From the NCBI GenBank assembly GCA_019686145.1, contig JADGHK010000143.1:1-6581 (forward strand): DNA of 6,581 nucleotides, in the 5' to 3' direction. The position numbers were made by a program, and so were the translations under genes. The DNA is from Bryobacteraceae bacterium. GTDB taxonomy: Bacteria > Acidobacteriota > Terriglobia > Bryobacterales > Bryobacteraceae. Below the pieces are notes generated by a model that saw only the letters and a program-made list of their open reading frames with translations, made no database searches and was not told where the DNA came from. This document shows, in pieces, positions 1 through 6,343 of the stretch (its first letter is position 1; each line of letters begins with the position of its first letter).

Positions 1-912
1 CTCAACCGGGGCAAGACGGTCAGGATCTACGGAGAGTACGCCGGCAGGATGCTCAACACCAAATGGGAGCAGCGGATCCGGTTCCTGGCGCGCTGGGCCC
101 GCGGTGAGGACTTTACGAAAGAGTTCTACATTACCGCGCCCATTGAGCCGCTGAACCGGATTCTCGCCCGGCAATACCCGAGTTACACCAACGATATCCC
201 AGACGTTGTACGCGCGAGCATCTTCCTCGCCGACCTCAAAGAGTGGGTGAAAACCGGAAAGATGCCCAACCTCGTCATCATCCAGCTACCGAACGACCAC
301 ACGTTAGGAACCCTGCCGGGAGTCTCCACGCCCAAGGCAATGGTGGCTGATAACGATTACGCGCTTGGGCAGATTGTGGAGGCCCTATCGAAGTCTCCCT
401 TCTGGAAGAAGATGGCGATCTTCGTCGTGGAGGACGATGCGCAAAACGGCGTCGATCATGTGGACGGACACCGGACGGTTGCGCTTGCTGTGAGTCCTTA
501 CAGCCGGCGCGGCCACGTGGACTCGACGTTCTACTCGCACCAGAGCATGCTTAAGACCATCGAGCTCATCCTCGGGCTGCCATCGTTGTCGCTGTTCGAC
601 CTGATTGCGACCGACATGCGCGCCAGCTTCCAGAACGAACCCGATTTCACCCCATACGATGCAGTGAAGCCCCAGCAATCGCTCATGGAGTTAAACCCAC
701 CGGTCCAAGCCTTGCGGGGTCCGGCCAGGCGGGCCGCACTGGATTCTATGAGAATGCGATGGGACGTGCCGGACGCGGTGCCGTCAGACCGCCTCAACCG
801 GATCCTGTGGGGCGTTACCCGAGGATGGAACACCAGGTACCCCGGCACCCGGCAGGCGGTCTTCGCTCCCCTTTCGCTGGACCTCGATGACGACGAGCGG
901 GAGACGCGATGA
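1..912 (+). CDS. Phosphoesterase of the alkaline-phosphatase superfamily, C-terminal part (5' end outside window)
   Basis: The reading frame is open from the first base, so the gene begins upstream; about 303 codons are visible. The segment resembles the C-terminal phosphatase half of 'YncE family/alkaline phosphatase family' proteins (PF04185-like phosphoesterases), which are metal-dependent hydrolases of phosphate esters and are usually exported. Visible motifs are Asn-Asp-His-Thr at 292-303 and the block VEDDAQNGVDHVDGHR at 427-474, whose Asp and His residues are the expected metal ligands. These are followed by SPYSRRGHVDSTFYSHQSM and an LILGLP segment. An N-terminal seven-bladed propeller would be expected upstream in the bifunctional form but cannot be seen. 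The stop codon overlaps the next start as ATGA, so the two genes are probably translationally coupled. Family assignment is fairly sure; the substrate is unknown. Confidence 0.82.
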   Translation, partial: LNRGKTVRIYGEYAGRMLNTKWEQRIRFLARWARGEDFTKEFYITAPIEPLNRILARQYPSYTNDIPDVVRASIFLADLKEWVKTGKMPNLVIIQLPNDHTLGTLPGVSTPKAMVADNDYALGQIVEALSKSPFWKKMAIFVVEDDAQNGVDHVDGHRTVALAVSPYSRRGHVDSTFYSHQSMLKTIELILGLPSLSLFDLIATDMRASFQNEPDFTPYDAVKPQQSLMELNPPVQALRGPARRAALDSMRMRWDVPDAVPSDRLNRILWGVTRGWNTRYPGTRQAVFAPLSLDLDDDERETR

Positions 913-1493
913 AGCGGGTCTGCGTCTTCTGCGGTTCGCGTCCCGGCGTGGGTGAAGTCTATGTCGACGCCGCAGTTCAACTGGGCCGCCTGCTCGCCAG
1001 CCGCGGCCTCGAGCTCGTCTACGGCGGAGGCAACGTCGGCCTGATGGGGATTCTGGCCGACGCCGTAATGGAAGCAGGAGGACGTGTCATTGGAGTGATG
1101 CCAGACTTCCTGGTGCGTAAGGAAATTGCGCACCAGGGGATCACGAGTCTTGAGATCGTCACGACGATGCATGAGCGCAAGCAGCGCATGGCTGAGCTTT
1201 CGGATGGATTCGTAGCCCTGCCAGGAGGCTTCGGCACGCTGGATGAGTTGTGCGAAGTTTTGACGTGGGCGCAATTGGGCATTCACGCCAAACCGTGCGC
1301 ACTGCTGAACGTCGACGGCTTTTTTGATCCTTTCGTAGACTTCCTGGCGCATGCCGCCCGGCAAGGCTTCATCAAGCCTTTGCACCTGGAGATGCTTCTT
1401 TGCGATCGCAACCCCGCGGCGCTGCTCGCCAGAATGCAGGCCTTTCAACCGGTATATTCCGACAAATGGGCAAAGCGGCCCGCCGCCTCGTAG
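909..1493 (+). CDS. LOG-family protein (TIGR00730), cytokinin riboside 5'-monophosphate phosphoribohydrolase-like
   Basis: The product is a 194-residue cytosolic Rossmann-fold enzyme of the LOG/'lysine decarboxylase-like' family. Characterised members cleave the N-glycosidic bond of nucleoside 5'-monophosphates, releasing a base and ribose 5-phosphate; the old lysine decarboxylase name is a misannotation. The family signature is clear: CVFCGSRPG at residues 5-13, GGGNVGLMG at 39-47, the catalytic HERK-x-x-M region at 88-94, and PGGFGTLDE at 105-113, matching the PGGxGTxxE nucleotide-binding motif. Length fits the short class (about 180-200 residues). A GGGAG-like Shine-Dalgarno (GGGAG, 899-903) lies five bases before the start, inside the end of the upstream gene. 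The natural substrate in this bacterium, cytokinin nucleotide or an ordinary nucleotide, cannot be read from sequence. Confidence 0.93.
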   Translation: MKRVCVFCGSRPGVGEVYVDAAVQLGRLLASRGLELVYGGGNVGLMGILADAVMEAGGRVIGVMPDFLVRKEIAHQGITSLEIVTTMHERKQRMAELSDGFVALPGGFGTLDELCEVLTWAQLGIHAKPCALLNVDGFFDPFVDFLAHAARQGFIKPLHLEMLLCDRNPAALLARMQAFQPVYSDKWAKRPAAS

Positions 1494-1494
1494 C

Positions 1495-2013
1495 CTACTT
1501 CTTCCTGGCCCGCGCAGTCGAAGGGGGAACTATGCCCTTGGTCCGCAGATAGCCGACGATATTTCCATAGTGGGCGTTCCAGCTCGCAAGCAACCCGATC
1601 ATCACATTGACCGGGTAAACCTTGCGGCCGTCCACATCGAGAGGAGCAAGAGCCTTTTCGTCGGTGGTGTTCAGAAAGAGCGCGTCGCAGTACTGAAAGG
1701 AAGCGGTGATGGCCTTGACGAGCGCATCCTTGTCGGTAGGCGAAAGAGTCGCGGTTCGTGGGGCTGGCTGCCCCAGACCCTGTGAGCAAAGGTTGTAATT
1801 CATCCCGACGTTGTGTTCAATCCACTCCCCGAAGCTCCGCTGCTCCGGCGTGAGGCGGTACGAATAACTCTCCGCGGGCATCGCCTGCGCCGATTCAATC
1901 AAGTTCCGCTTTGCCGTGTTGTAGCGGGGCTGGATCGCGGACATCAGCGGCCCGGTTTGCGCAAATACCGGGAACGCCCCCAGGGCCAGCAGCAAGCAGC
2001 CTGCCAGTACCAT
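1495..2013 (-). CDS. DinB-superfamily protein with N-terminal signal peptide
   Basis: This 172-residue protein has a hydrophobic export signal (residues 2-18, probable cleavage after VFA-Q) and then a four-helix-bundle DinB-like domain. Family features are the FGEWIEHNVGMNYNLCS helix (residues 61-77, His67) and HYGNIVGYLRTKGIVPPS near the C-terminus (148-165, His148). DinB-like proteins often bind a divalent metal through three His residues and include thiol transferases such as bacillithiol transferase; function here is unknown. Only His67 and His148 fit a metal site, and the residue four before His148 is Ser144 where many relatives have His. I chose the ATG at 2013 because it has a GAGGAG ribosome site five bases upstream. 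An in-frame ATG at 2037 would add eight residues, including two Arg that would make a better signal n-region, but it has no ribosome site and lies right at the predicted transcription start. The gene converges on the LOG gene. Confidence 0.85.
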   Translation of the reverse strand: MVLAGCLLLALGAFPVFAQTGPLMSAIQPRYNTAKRNLIESAQAMPAESYSYRLTPEQRSFGEWIEHNVGMNYNLCSQGLGQPAPRTATLSPTDKDALVKAITASFQYCDALFLNTTDEKALAPLDVDGRKVYPVNVMIGLLASWNAHYGNIVGYLRTKGIVPPSTARARKK

Positions 2014-2018
2014 CGTGT

Positions 2019-2024
2019 CTCCTC
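2019..2024 (-). promoter_or_regulatory. Ribosome binding site of the DinB-like gene (decides the start)
   Basis: On the minus strand this reads GAGGAG, five bases before the ATG at 2013. The longer in-frame start at 2037 has no comparable purine run. This is the main reason for choosing the shorter protein. Confidence 0.65.
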
Positions 2025-2044
2025 GTCGCGGCGGCATTGGCGTT

Positions 2045-2053
2045 ATTGTAGCA
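2045..2053 (-). promoter_or_regulatory. Extended -10 promoter of the DinB-like gene
   Basis: On the minus strand this reads TGCTACAAT, an extended -10 element (TGn followed by a hexamer matching TATAAT at five of six bases). No good -35 is seen at 16-18 bp spacing, as is common for extended -10 promoters. Transcription would start near 2038, giving a leader of about 25 bases that contains the GAGGAG site. Confidence 0.45.
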
Positions 2054-2064
2054 AGCTGCGGTTT

Positions 2065-2088
2065 CGGTTACGGACCGTCCCGGAACCA
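2065..2088. repeat. Imperfect inverted repeat in the divergent intergenic region
   Basis: CGGTTACGG at 2065-2073 and CCGGAACCA at 2080-2088 form inverted arms matching at seven of nine positions across a six-base gap, about 15 bp centre to centre. It lies just upstream of the DinB-gene -10 element and also upstream of the regulator gene. It could be an operator, perhaps for the adjacent NtrC-type regulator. In GC-rich DNA such a match can arise by chance. Confidence 0.25.
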
Positions 2089-2132
2089 GGCCCGCACACC
2101 CTCGTCCGGGGCATCGTATCCCCGCTCCCCTT

Positions 2133-2138
2133 TATAAT
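2133..2138 (+). promoter_or_regulatory. Possible -10 box of the regulator/kinase operon
   Basis: A perfect TATAAT lies 16 bases before the regulator ATG at 2155, in an AT-rich patch within GC-rich DNA. The -35 region at 17-18 bp spacing (around 2109-2115) is a poor match. Transcription would start near 2145, leaving a leader of only about ten bases. The message would then be nearly leaderless, and the AGGA at 2140-2143 would not be transcribed. Confidence 0.35.
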
Positions 2139-2154
2139 CAGGATTCCACCCCAA

Positions 2155-3525
2155 ATGCTGAAGAATCCTCCCCAACCACGAATCCTGGTTGCCGACGATC
2201 AGGCGGATGTCGTTGAAGCTCTGCGACTTCTGCTGAAGGGCGAAGGGTTTCAAACTGAGTCCGCCACCTCTCCGGCGGGTGTGATCGCCGCGCTCGAAGC
2301 AAAGGACTTCGACGCGCTGCTGATCGACCTTAACTACACCCGCGACACGACTTCGGGGCAGGAAGGTCTCGACCTGCTGGGACGGATTCAGGCGATTGAC
2401 AACACCGTACCCGTGATCGTCATGACTGCGTGGGGAAGCGTGGAGCTCGCCGTGGAAGCGATGCGCCGGGGAGCGCGGGACTTCATTCAGAAACCGTTCG
2501 ACAATGCGCGCCTGCTCAGCATCCTTCGCACACAGGTGGAACTGGGCCAGGCCCTCCGCCGCAGCCAGCGTCTGGAAGCGGAAAACCGGCTCCTGCGGGC
2601 GGAAGGGCGTCCGGTGATGATTGCCGAATCGCCCGCTATGCGGCCCGTACTGCAACTGATCTCCCGCGTGGGTCCCTCCGACGCGAACGTCCTGATCACA
2701 GGCGAGCCGGGCACTGGCAAGGAAGTGGTGGCGCGAACGCTCCACGCGGTCTCGTCGAGATGCGGCAAACCCATGGTGACCGTGAATGCCGGCGGGCTTG
2801 CAGAGGGCGTCTTCGAAAGCGAGCTGTTCGGGCACGTGAAGGGCGCCTTCACGGATGCAAAAACAGACCGTGTCGGGCGGTTCGAACTGGCGGACGGCGG
2901 CACTTTGTTCCTCGACGAGATCGCCAACGTTCCGTACAATCTGCAGGCAAAGTTGCTGCGCGTGCTCGAGGTCGGCGAGATGGAGCGTGTGGGATCCTCG
3001 AAGACGCGGCGCGTGGACGTCCGAGTGATCTCCGCGACCAACGCAAATCTGGCCGAGGAAGTGGCAAACAACCGCTTCCGCCAGGATCTCTTATTCCGGC
3101 TCAACACGATTGAGATCCACCTGCCCCCGCTCCGGGAACGCAAGGAGGATGTTCCCCTATTAGCCTCGCACTTCCTCACGATCCATTCCAAGCGGTACCG
3201 AAAAAATCTGACCGGGTTCGACACGGCCGCTATGCAAGCCCTGCTGAGCCATCCGTGGCAGGGCAACGTTCGTGAGCTCAACCACGTCGTCGAACGCGCA
3301 GTCCTGATGGCCCAGGACTCGCTGATCCGCGTCGGTGACCTGGCTTTGCGGACCGGGCGCGAGGGAGGCTCGCAGAGGATTGAGGACATGAGCCTTGAAG
3401 AAGTCGAGTGCTTCCTGATTAAAAAGGCACTTGCGCGCTACGGAGGCAACGTCAGCCATGCCGCAAACGCCCTGGGTCTCAGCCGTAGCGCTCTCTATCG
3501 CCGGCTCCAGCGCTATGGGCTGTAA
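2155..3525 (+). CDS. Sigma-54-dependent response regulator, NtrC/AtoC type (REC-AAA+-Fis HTH)
   Basis: This 456-residue protein has three domains. The receiver domain (about 8-125) has acidic residues Asp14-Asp15, phosphoacceptor Asp58, Thr91 and Lys113. The AAA+ domain (about 154-395) has Walker A GEPGTGKE at 183-190, Walker B TLFLDE at 250-255, the sensor segment SATNAN at 293-298 and the arginine-finger region RFRQDLLFRLN at 307-317. A Fis-type helix-turn-helix fills about 413-456. When phosphorylated it should form a ring that remodels sigma-54 RNA polymerase. Two features are unusual: the sigma-54 contact loop reads GAFTDA (230-235) instead of GAFTGA, and an insertion with TRDTTSG follows the phosphoacceptor (62-68). 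The frame stays open back to 1813, but the ATG at 2155 is chosen because the receiver starts right after it and the upstream part overlaps the opposite-strand gene. The kinase gene follows after seven bases. Its target promoters are not visible here. Confidence 0.93.
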   Translation: MLKNPPQPRILVADDQADVVEALRLLLKGEGFQTESATSPAGVIAALEAKDFDALLIDLNYTRDTTSGQEGLDLLGRIQAIDNTVPVIVMTAWGSVELAVEAMRRGARDFIQKPFDNARLLSILRTQVELGQALRRSQRLEAENRLLRAEGRPVMIAESPAMRPVLQLISRVGPSDANVLITGEPGTGKEVVARTLHAVSSRCGKPMVTVNAGGLAEGVFESELFGHVKGAFTDAKTDRVGRFELADGGTLFLDEIANVPYNLQAKLLRVLEVGEMERVGSSKTRRVDVRVISATNANLAEEVANNRFRQDLLFRLNTIEIHLPPLRERKEDVPLLASHFLTIHSKRYRKNLTGFDTAAMQALLSHPWQGNVRELNHVVERAVLMAQDSLIRVGDLALRTGREGGSQRIEDMSLEEVECFLIKKALARYGGNVSHAANALGLSRSALYRRLQRYGL

Positions 3526-3532
3526 GTAAGCG

Positions 3533-4858
3533 ATGAAGCTGCGCCTGAGGAAACCGGCTCACGAGGAACGGATCCTCATTCTGGCGCTTCTCGCCGGCTT
3601 GCCAGCCATCCTCATCTGCACAATCATTCTCTGGACAGGCGAGTACACCCCGAAAGTTCGGTGGACGCTGGCCGTCGTCATGTACGGCGCCTGGCTCGCG
3701 TTTGCCTTTACGGCCAAAGAGAAGGTCGCCTCCCCGCTGCGCACCTTAGCCAGTCTGCTGGAAGCAATGCGCGAAGGAGATTACTCGATCCGCGCCCGAG
3801 GTCTGGAGGGCGAAGACGCCCTGAGCGACGTCATGCTTCAGGTGAACGCAATGGGGGCGACGCTGCGCGCGCAACGGCTGGGGGCGCTCGAAGCAACCAC
3901 CTTGCTTCGAAAAGTGATGGAGGAGATTAACGTCGGCGTCTTCGCGTTCGACGGCAACGAACGCCTTAAGCTCGTGAACCGGTGGGGCGAGAAACTGCTG
4001 GCACAGCCGGCGGAACGGCTTCTCGATCGCACGGCGGAACAGCTTGGGCTGAAGGAGTGCCTGCGCGGCGAGCCGAACCAGACCCTGCAGCGAAGCTTTC
4101 CCGGTGGCACAGGGAGGTGGGGACTCAGCCGCAGCACGTTCCGGGAGGGCGGTCTTCCTCATCAACTGCTGGTGATTACGGATCTTACGCGCCCTCTCCG
4201 GGAAGAGGAGCTTCAGGCGTGGCAAAGGCTGGTACGGGTGCTGGGACACGAGCTGAACAACTCCCTGACGCCGATTAAGTCGATCGCGGGAAGCCTGGAG
4301 AGCCTTATCCTTCGGGATCCCTTACCCGAGGACTGGCGCGAGGATGCACGAGCCGGCTTGCGCATTATCGCCTCACGGTCAGAAGCACTCAGCCGCTTCA
4401 TGAGCGCCTACGCACGGCTTGCGAAGCTGCCGCGACCGAGGCTGGAGCCAATGCAAGTAGGCCCCTGGATCCGGCGGACGGTCGACCTCGAAACGCGCCT
4501 CCGGCCCGTCCTCGAGGAAGGACCCGAAGTCACGATCCTGGGCGACTCCGACCAGCTCGAGCAGGTGCTGATTAATCTGATCCGGAATGCCGTGGAAGCG
4601 GCGATGGAAACCGGTGGAGGCGTCCAGGTGGGCTGGACCGCGAACCATGGCAATCTTATCGTCTGGGTGAAGGATGAAGGCCCGGGTCTTTCGAATACCA
4701 GCAATCTCTTTGTGCCATTCTTCACCACGAAACCGGGCGGATCCGGAATCGGGCTCGTGCTTTCCCGCCAGATCGCCGAAGCGCACGGAGGCACGCTGAC
4801 GCTCCAGAACCGGGAGGGTGCGCCGGGCTGCGAGGCCCGCCTTTCCCTGCCCCTCTGA
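3533..4858 (+). CDS. Membrane sensor histidine kinase, NtrY-like, partner of the upstream regulator
   Basis: This 441-residue inner-membrane kinase has two hydrophobic segments (about 13-35 and 44-60) joined by only about eight polar residues. They are followed by a HAMP-like linker (about 61-117), a PAS-like region (about 120-220), a HisKA dimerisation domain with VLGHELNNSLTPIKS (phosphoacceptor His239), and an HATPase domain. The ATP-binding boxes are intact: N box NLIRNAVEA (348-356, Asn352), G1 DEGPGLS (381-387), F box FVPFFTTK (393-400) and G2 GSGIGL (403-408). The HELxNSLTPI signature is typical of NtrY-like kinases paired with NtrC-type regulators. It starts seven bases after the regulator stop with no strong ribosome site, so reinitiation from the regulator is likely. 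With almost no external domain, it probably senses through its membrane segments or the PAS region. The signal is unknown. Confidence 0.93.
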   Translation: MKLRLRKPAHEERILILALLAGLPAILICTIILWTGEYTPKVRWTLAVVMYGAWLAFAFTAKEKVASPLRTLASLLEAMREGDYSIRARGLEGEDALSDVMLQVNAMGATLRAQRLGALEATTLLRKVMEEINVGVFAFDGNERLKLVNRWGEKLLAQPAERLLDRTAEQLGLKECLRGEPNQTLQRSFPGGTGRWGLSRSTFREGGLPHQLLVITDLTRPLREEELQAWQRLVRVLGHELNNSLTPIKSIAGSLESLILRDPLPEDWREDARAGLRIIASRSEALSRFMSAYARLAKLPRPRLEPMQVGPWIRRTVDLETRLRPVLEEGPEVTILGDSDQLEQVLINLIRNAVEAAMETGGGVQVGWTANHGNLIVWVKDEGPGLSNTSNLFVPFFTTKPGGSGIGLVLSRQIAEAHGGTLTLQNREGAPGCEARLSLPL

Positions 4859-4962
4859 TCCTGTCCCGGTCGGCCTGCATGAGGAAATCCCCGGCAAAAG
4901 AAACCGTACGCCAAAACGATTCTTCACCTAACCGCGAGGAGCCTCCGCAGTCTAAAGGTCAG

Positions 4963-5547
4963 ATGCACGACAGCGACGCAGCGGTCATCGCTCGGGCGCA
5001 AGCCGGAGATAAGGACGCTTTCCGACTTTTGGTCGAGCGATACAGCCGTGCTGTGTACCGTCTTGCCTATCGTATGACCGGAAACCCGCAGGATGCCGAG
5101 GATATCGTCCAGGAGACGTTCTTACGGGCGTACAAGCAGATCCACAGATACGAGTCGCGATCCGCTTTCGGCACCTGGATTTACCGGATCGCCAGCAACT
5201 GCGCGATTGATCTGCTCCGTTTTCGCAAGCGCTATGAGGCGGACGGAGAGCAGATTAATGTGATCGACTTCGAACGGTCGGAAGCCATGGCCGCCGTCGC
5301 CGCTCAGGTCCCTGCGCAGGATCGCCTGGTCTACGCGGCGGAGCTCAAGCGCCGTGTGGCGGCGGTCATGGCCGAGATGAGCCCGCAGGAGAAGATGGCT
5401 TTCGTCCTGCGGCACGTGGAAGGTCAGTCGATCGAAGAGATCGGCGCGGCGCTGGGCACCGGCCCGAGTGCAACGAAAAACAGCATCTTTCGCGCTGTCC
5501 AGAAGCTGCGCAAGGGGCTGGAGCCCGTGATGAGTTCTCTGCGATGA
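4963..5547 (+). CDS. ECF (extracytoplasmic function) RNA polymerase sigma factor
   Basis: This sigma-70-family group 4 factor would be 194 residues from the chosen start. The sigma-2 domain (about 15-92) has the core-binding segment DAEDIVQETFLRAY at 44-57 and the promoter-melting and -10 region FGTWIYRIASNCAIDLLRF at 69-87. The sigma-4 domain (about 128-186) ends with the helix-turn-helix SIEEIGAALGTGPSATKNSI at 156-175, which reads the -35. I chose the ATG at 4963 because sigma-2 begins almost at once and AAAGG lies four bases upstream (4954-4958). An in-frame ATG at 4879 would add 28 polar residues that do not resemble a sigma domain and has no ribosome site. The stop overlaps the anti-sigma start as ATGA, tying the two together. 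Its regulon is unknown, and no clear autoregulated ECF promoter was seen upstream. Confidence 0.92.
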   Translation: MHDSDAAVIARAQAGDKDAFRLLVERYSRAVYRLAYRMTGNPQDAEDIVQETFLRAYKQIHRYESRSAFGTWIYRIASNCAIDLLRFRKRYEADGEQINVIDFERSEAMAAVAAQVPAQDRLVYAAELKRRVAAVMAEMSPQEKMAFVLRHVEGQSIEEIGAALGTGPSATKNSIFRAVQKLRKGLEPVMSSLR

Positions 5548-6323
5548 AACACTTGACTGAAGAAGAGCTGATTTTGCTCTACTACGGCGAACCGGGCGGA
5601 CGGCCCGGAGCCGAGGAGCACGTGGAGCATTGCAGCGACTGCTACGAGAGGATGTTGGCGCTCCAGAGACTGCTGAACTCCGTCCCGGCGCCTGAAGTGC
5701 CGGATCCCGGACCGGACTTCGAATCCCGCGTGTGGCAGCGGCTCGAGCCGGCGCTCGAGGAGGTAAAGCGCCCCTGGTGGCGGCGCCTCCCTCGTGCTGT
5801 GTGGCTGGATCTTCCGCCGAAGCGCGTCTTAGCCGCCTCGGCAGCTGCAATCTGCCTGGCTGTCGTGGCCTTCTTCGCCGGACGCACTGTACCCGGCACC
5901 CAACCGGCGCGCGAGGCGGCCACCTCAGAATCGCCGGTCGTCCTGGAGCGTGTCCTGGTGCTTGCCGTCGGGGATCATCTGGAGCGTTCGCAGAGGATGC
6001 TTGCGGAACTCGTGAACTCGAGCGAGGAGGACTTGCCAGATCTCACCTATGAGCGCGCGCGGGCGCGGGAACTGGTGCAGGCAAACCGCCTCTTCCGGCA
6101 GACGGCCGCACGAGAGGGCAATACGGGCGTAGCCAGCGTCCTGGATGACCTCGAGCGGGTGCTTGTAGAAATCGCGCACGCACCGGAGGATATTTCGCCG
6201 CAGCAGTTGAGAGAATTGCGGCGGCGGATCGAAAGGCAAGGGATTCTGTTTCAGGTGCGGATCGTCGGAGACCGGCTGCGGAAGCAGCAGGCGGCACAAC
6301 CCGAAGCGGAAGAGACGCTCTAG
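5544..6323 (+). CDS. Transmembrane anti-sigma factor with zf-HC2 zinc-binding domain
   Basis: This 259-residue protein overlaps the sigma gene by four bases and is almost certainly its antagonist. The N-terminal cytoplasmic part carries the anti-sigma zinc motif His26-x3-Cys30-x2-Cys33, which clamps the sigma factor. One membrane helix lies at about 94-113 (VLAASAAAICLAVVAFFAG). The C-terminal region of about 145 residues would be extracytoplasmic. It is rich in Arg, Glu and Leu and predicted by eye to be mostly helical, with amphipathic stretches at about 170-190, 197-212 and 219-249. This domain is the likely sensor and has no cysteines or obvious enzymatic motif. Release of the sigma factor could be by proteolysis or conformational change; nothing in the sequence decides. 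I seem to recall similar long helical tails in acidobacterial zf-HC2 proteins, but could not check. Confidence 0.88.
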   Translation: MKHLTEEELILLYYGEPGGRPGAEEHVEHCSDCYERMLALQRLLNSVPAPEVPDPGPDFESRVWQRLEPALEEVKRPWWRRLPRAVWLDLPPKRVLAASAAAICLAVVAFFAGRTVPGTQPAREAATSESPVVLERVLVLAVGDHLERSQRMLAELVNSSEEDLPDLTYERARARELVQANRLFRQTAAREGNTGVASVLDDLERVLVEIAHAPEDISPQQLRELRRRIERQGILFQVRIVGDRLRKQQAAQPEAEETL

Positions 6324-6343
6324 GAAGTCATAGGAGAAGAAAT

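Noticed and set aside
531..1448. Long minus-strand open frame (305 codons) across the phosphoesterase and LOG genes
   Set aside because: Both genes on the plus strand have clear family motifs; the antisense translation shows no recognisable domain and is a by-product of GC-rich codon use.
1995..2013. LAGC at residues 3-6 of the DinB-like protein as a lipobox
   Set aside because: The Cys comes too early, before the hydrophobic core; a normal signal peptidase I site after VFA fits better.
1813..2154. In-frame upstream extension of the regulator gene (114 extra codons)
   Set aside because: It overlaps the DinB-like gene on the other strand and the promoter region, and its Arg-rich translation has no domain; the receiver begins just after the ATG at 2155.
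2068..2835. Minus-strand open frame of 255 codons opposite the receiver domain
   Set aside because: It is the antisense shadow of the regulator gene, with low-complexity His/Arg-rich translation.
2487..3389. Minus-strand open frame of 300 codons opposite the regulator gene
   Set aside because: It is antisense to the AAA+ domain, is Ser/Arg-rich and has no domain-like pattern.
4824..4839. GC hairpin (CGGGC, six-base loop, GCCCG) near the kinase 3' end
   Set aside because: It lies inside the coding sequence and is followed by CCTTTCCC, not a T-run, so it does not make a convincing intrinsic terminator.
4861..4880. GG...GC pattern resembling a sigma-54 -24/-12 promoter before the ECF gene
   Set aside because: The GG and GC elements are seven bases apart where ten are needed.
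4379..4927. Minus-strand open frame opposite the kinase ATPase domain
   Set aside because: The plus strand encodes all ATP-binding boxes of the kinase; the antisense product is unrecognisable.
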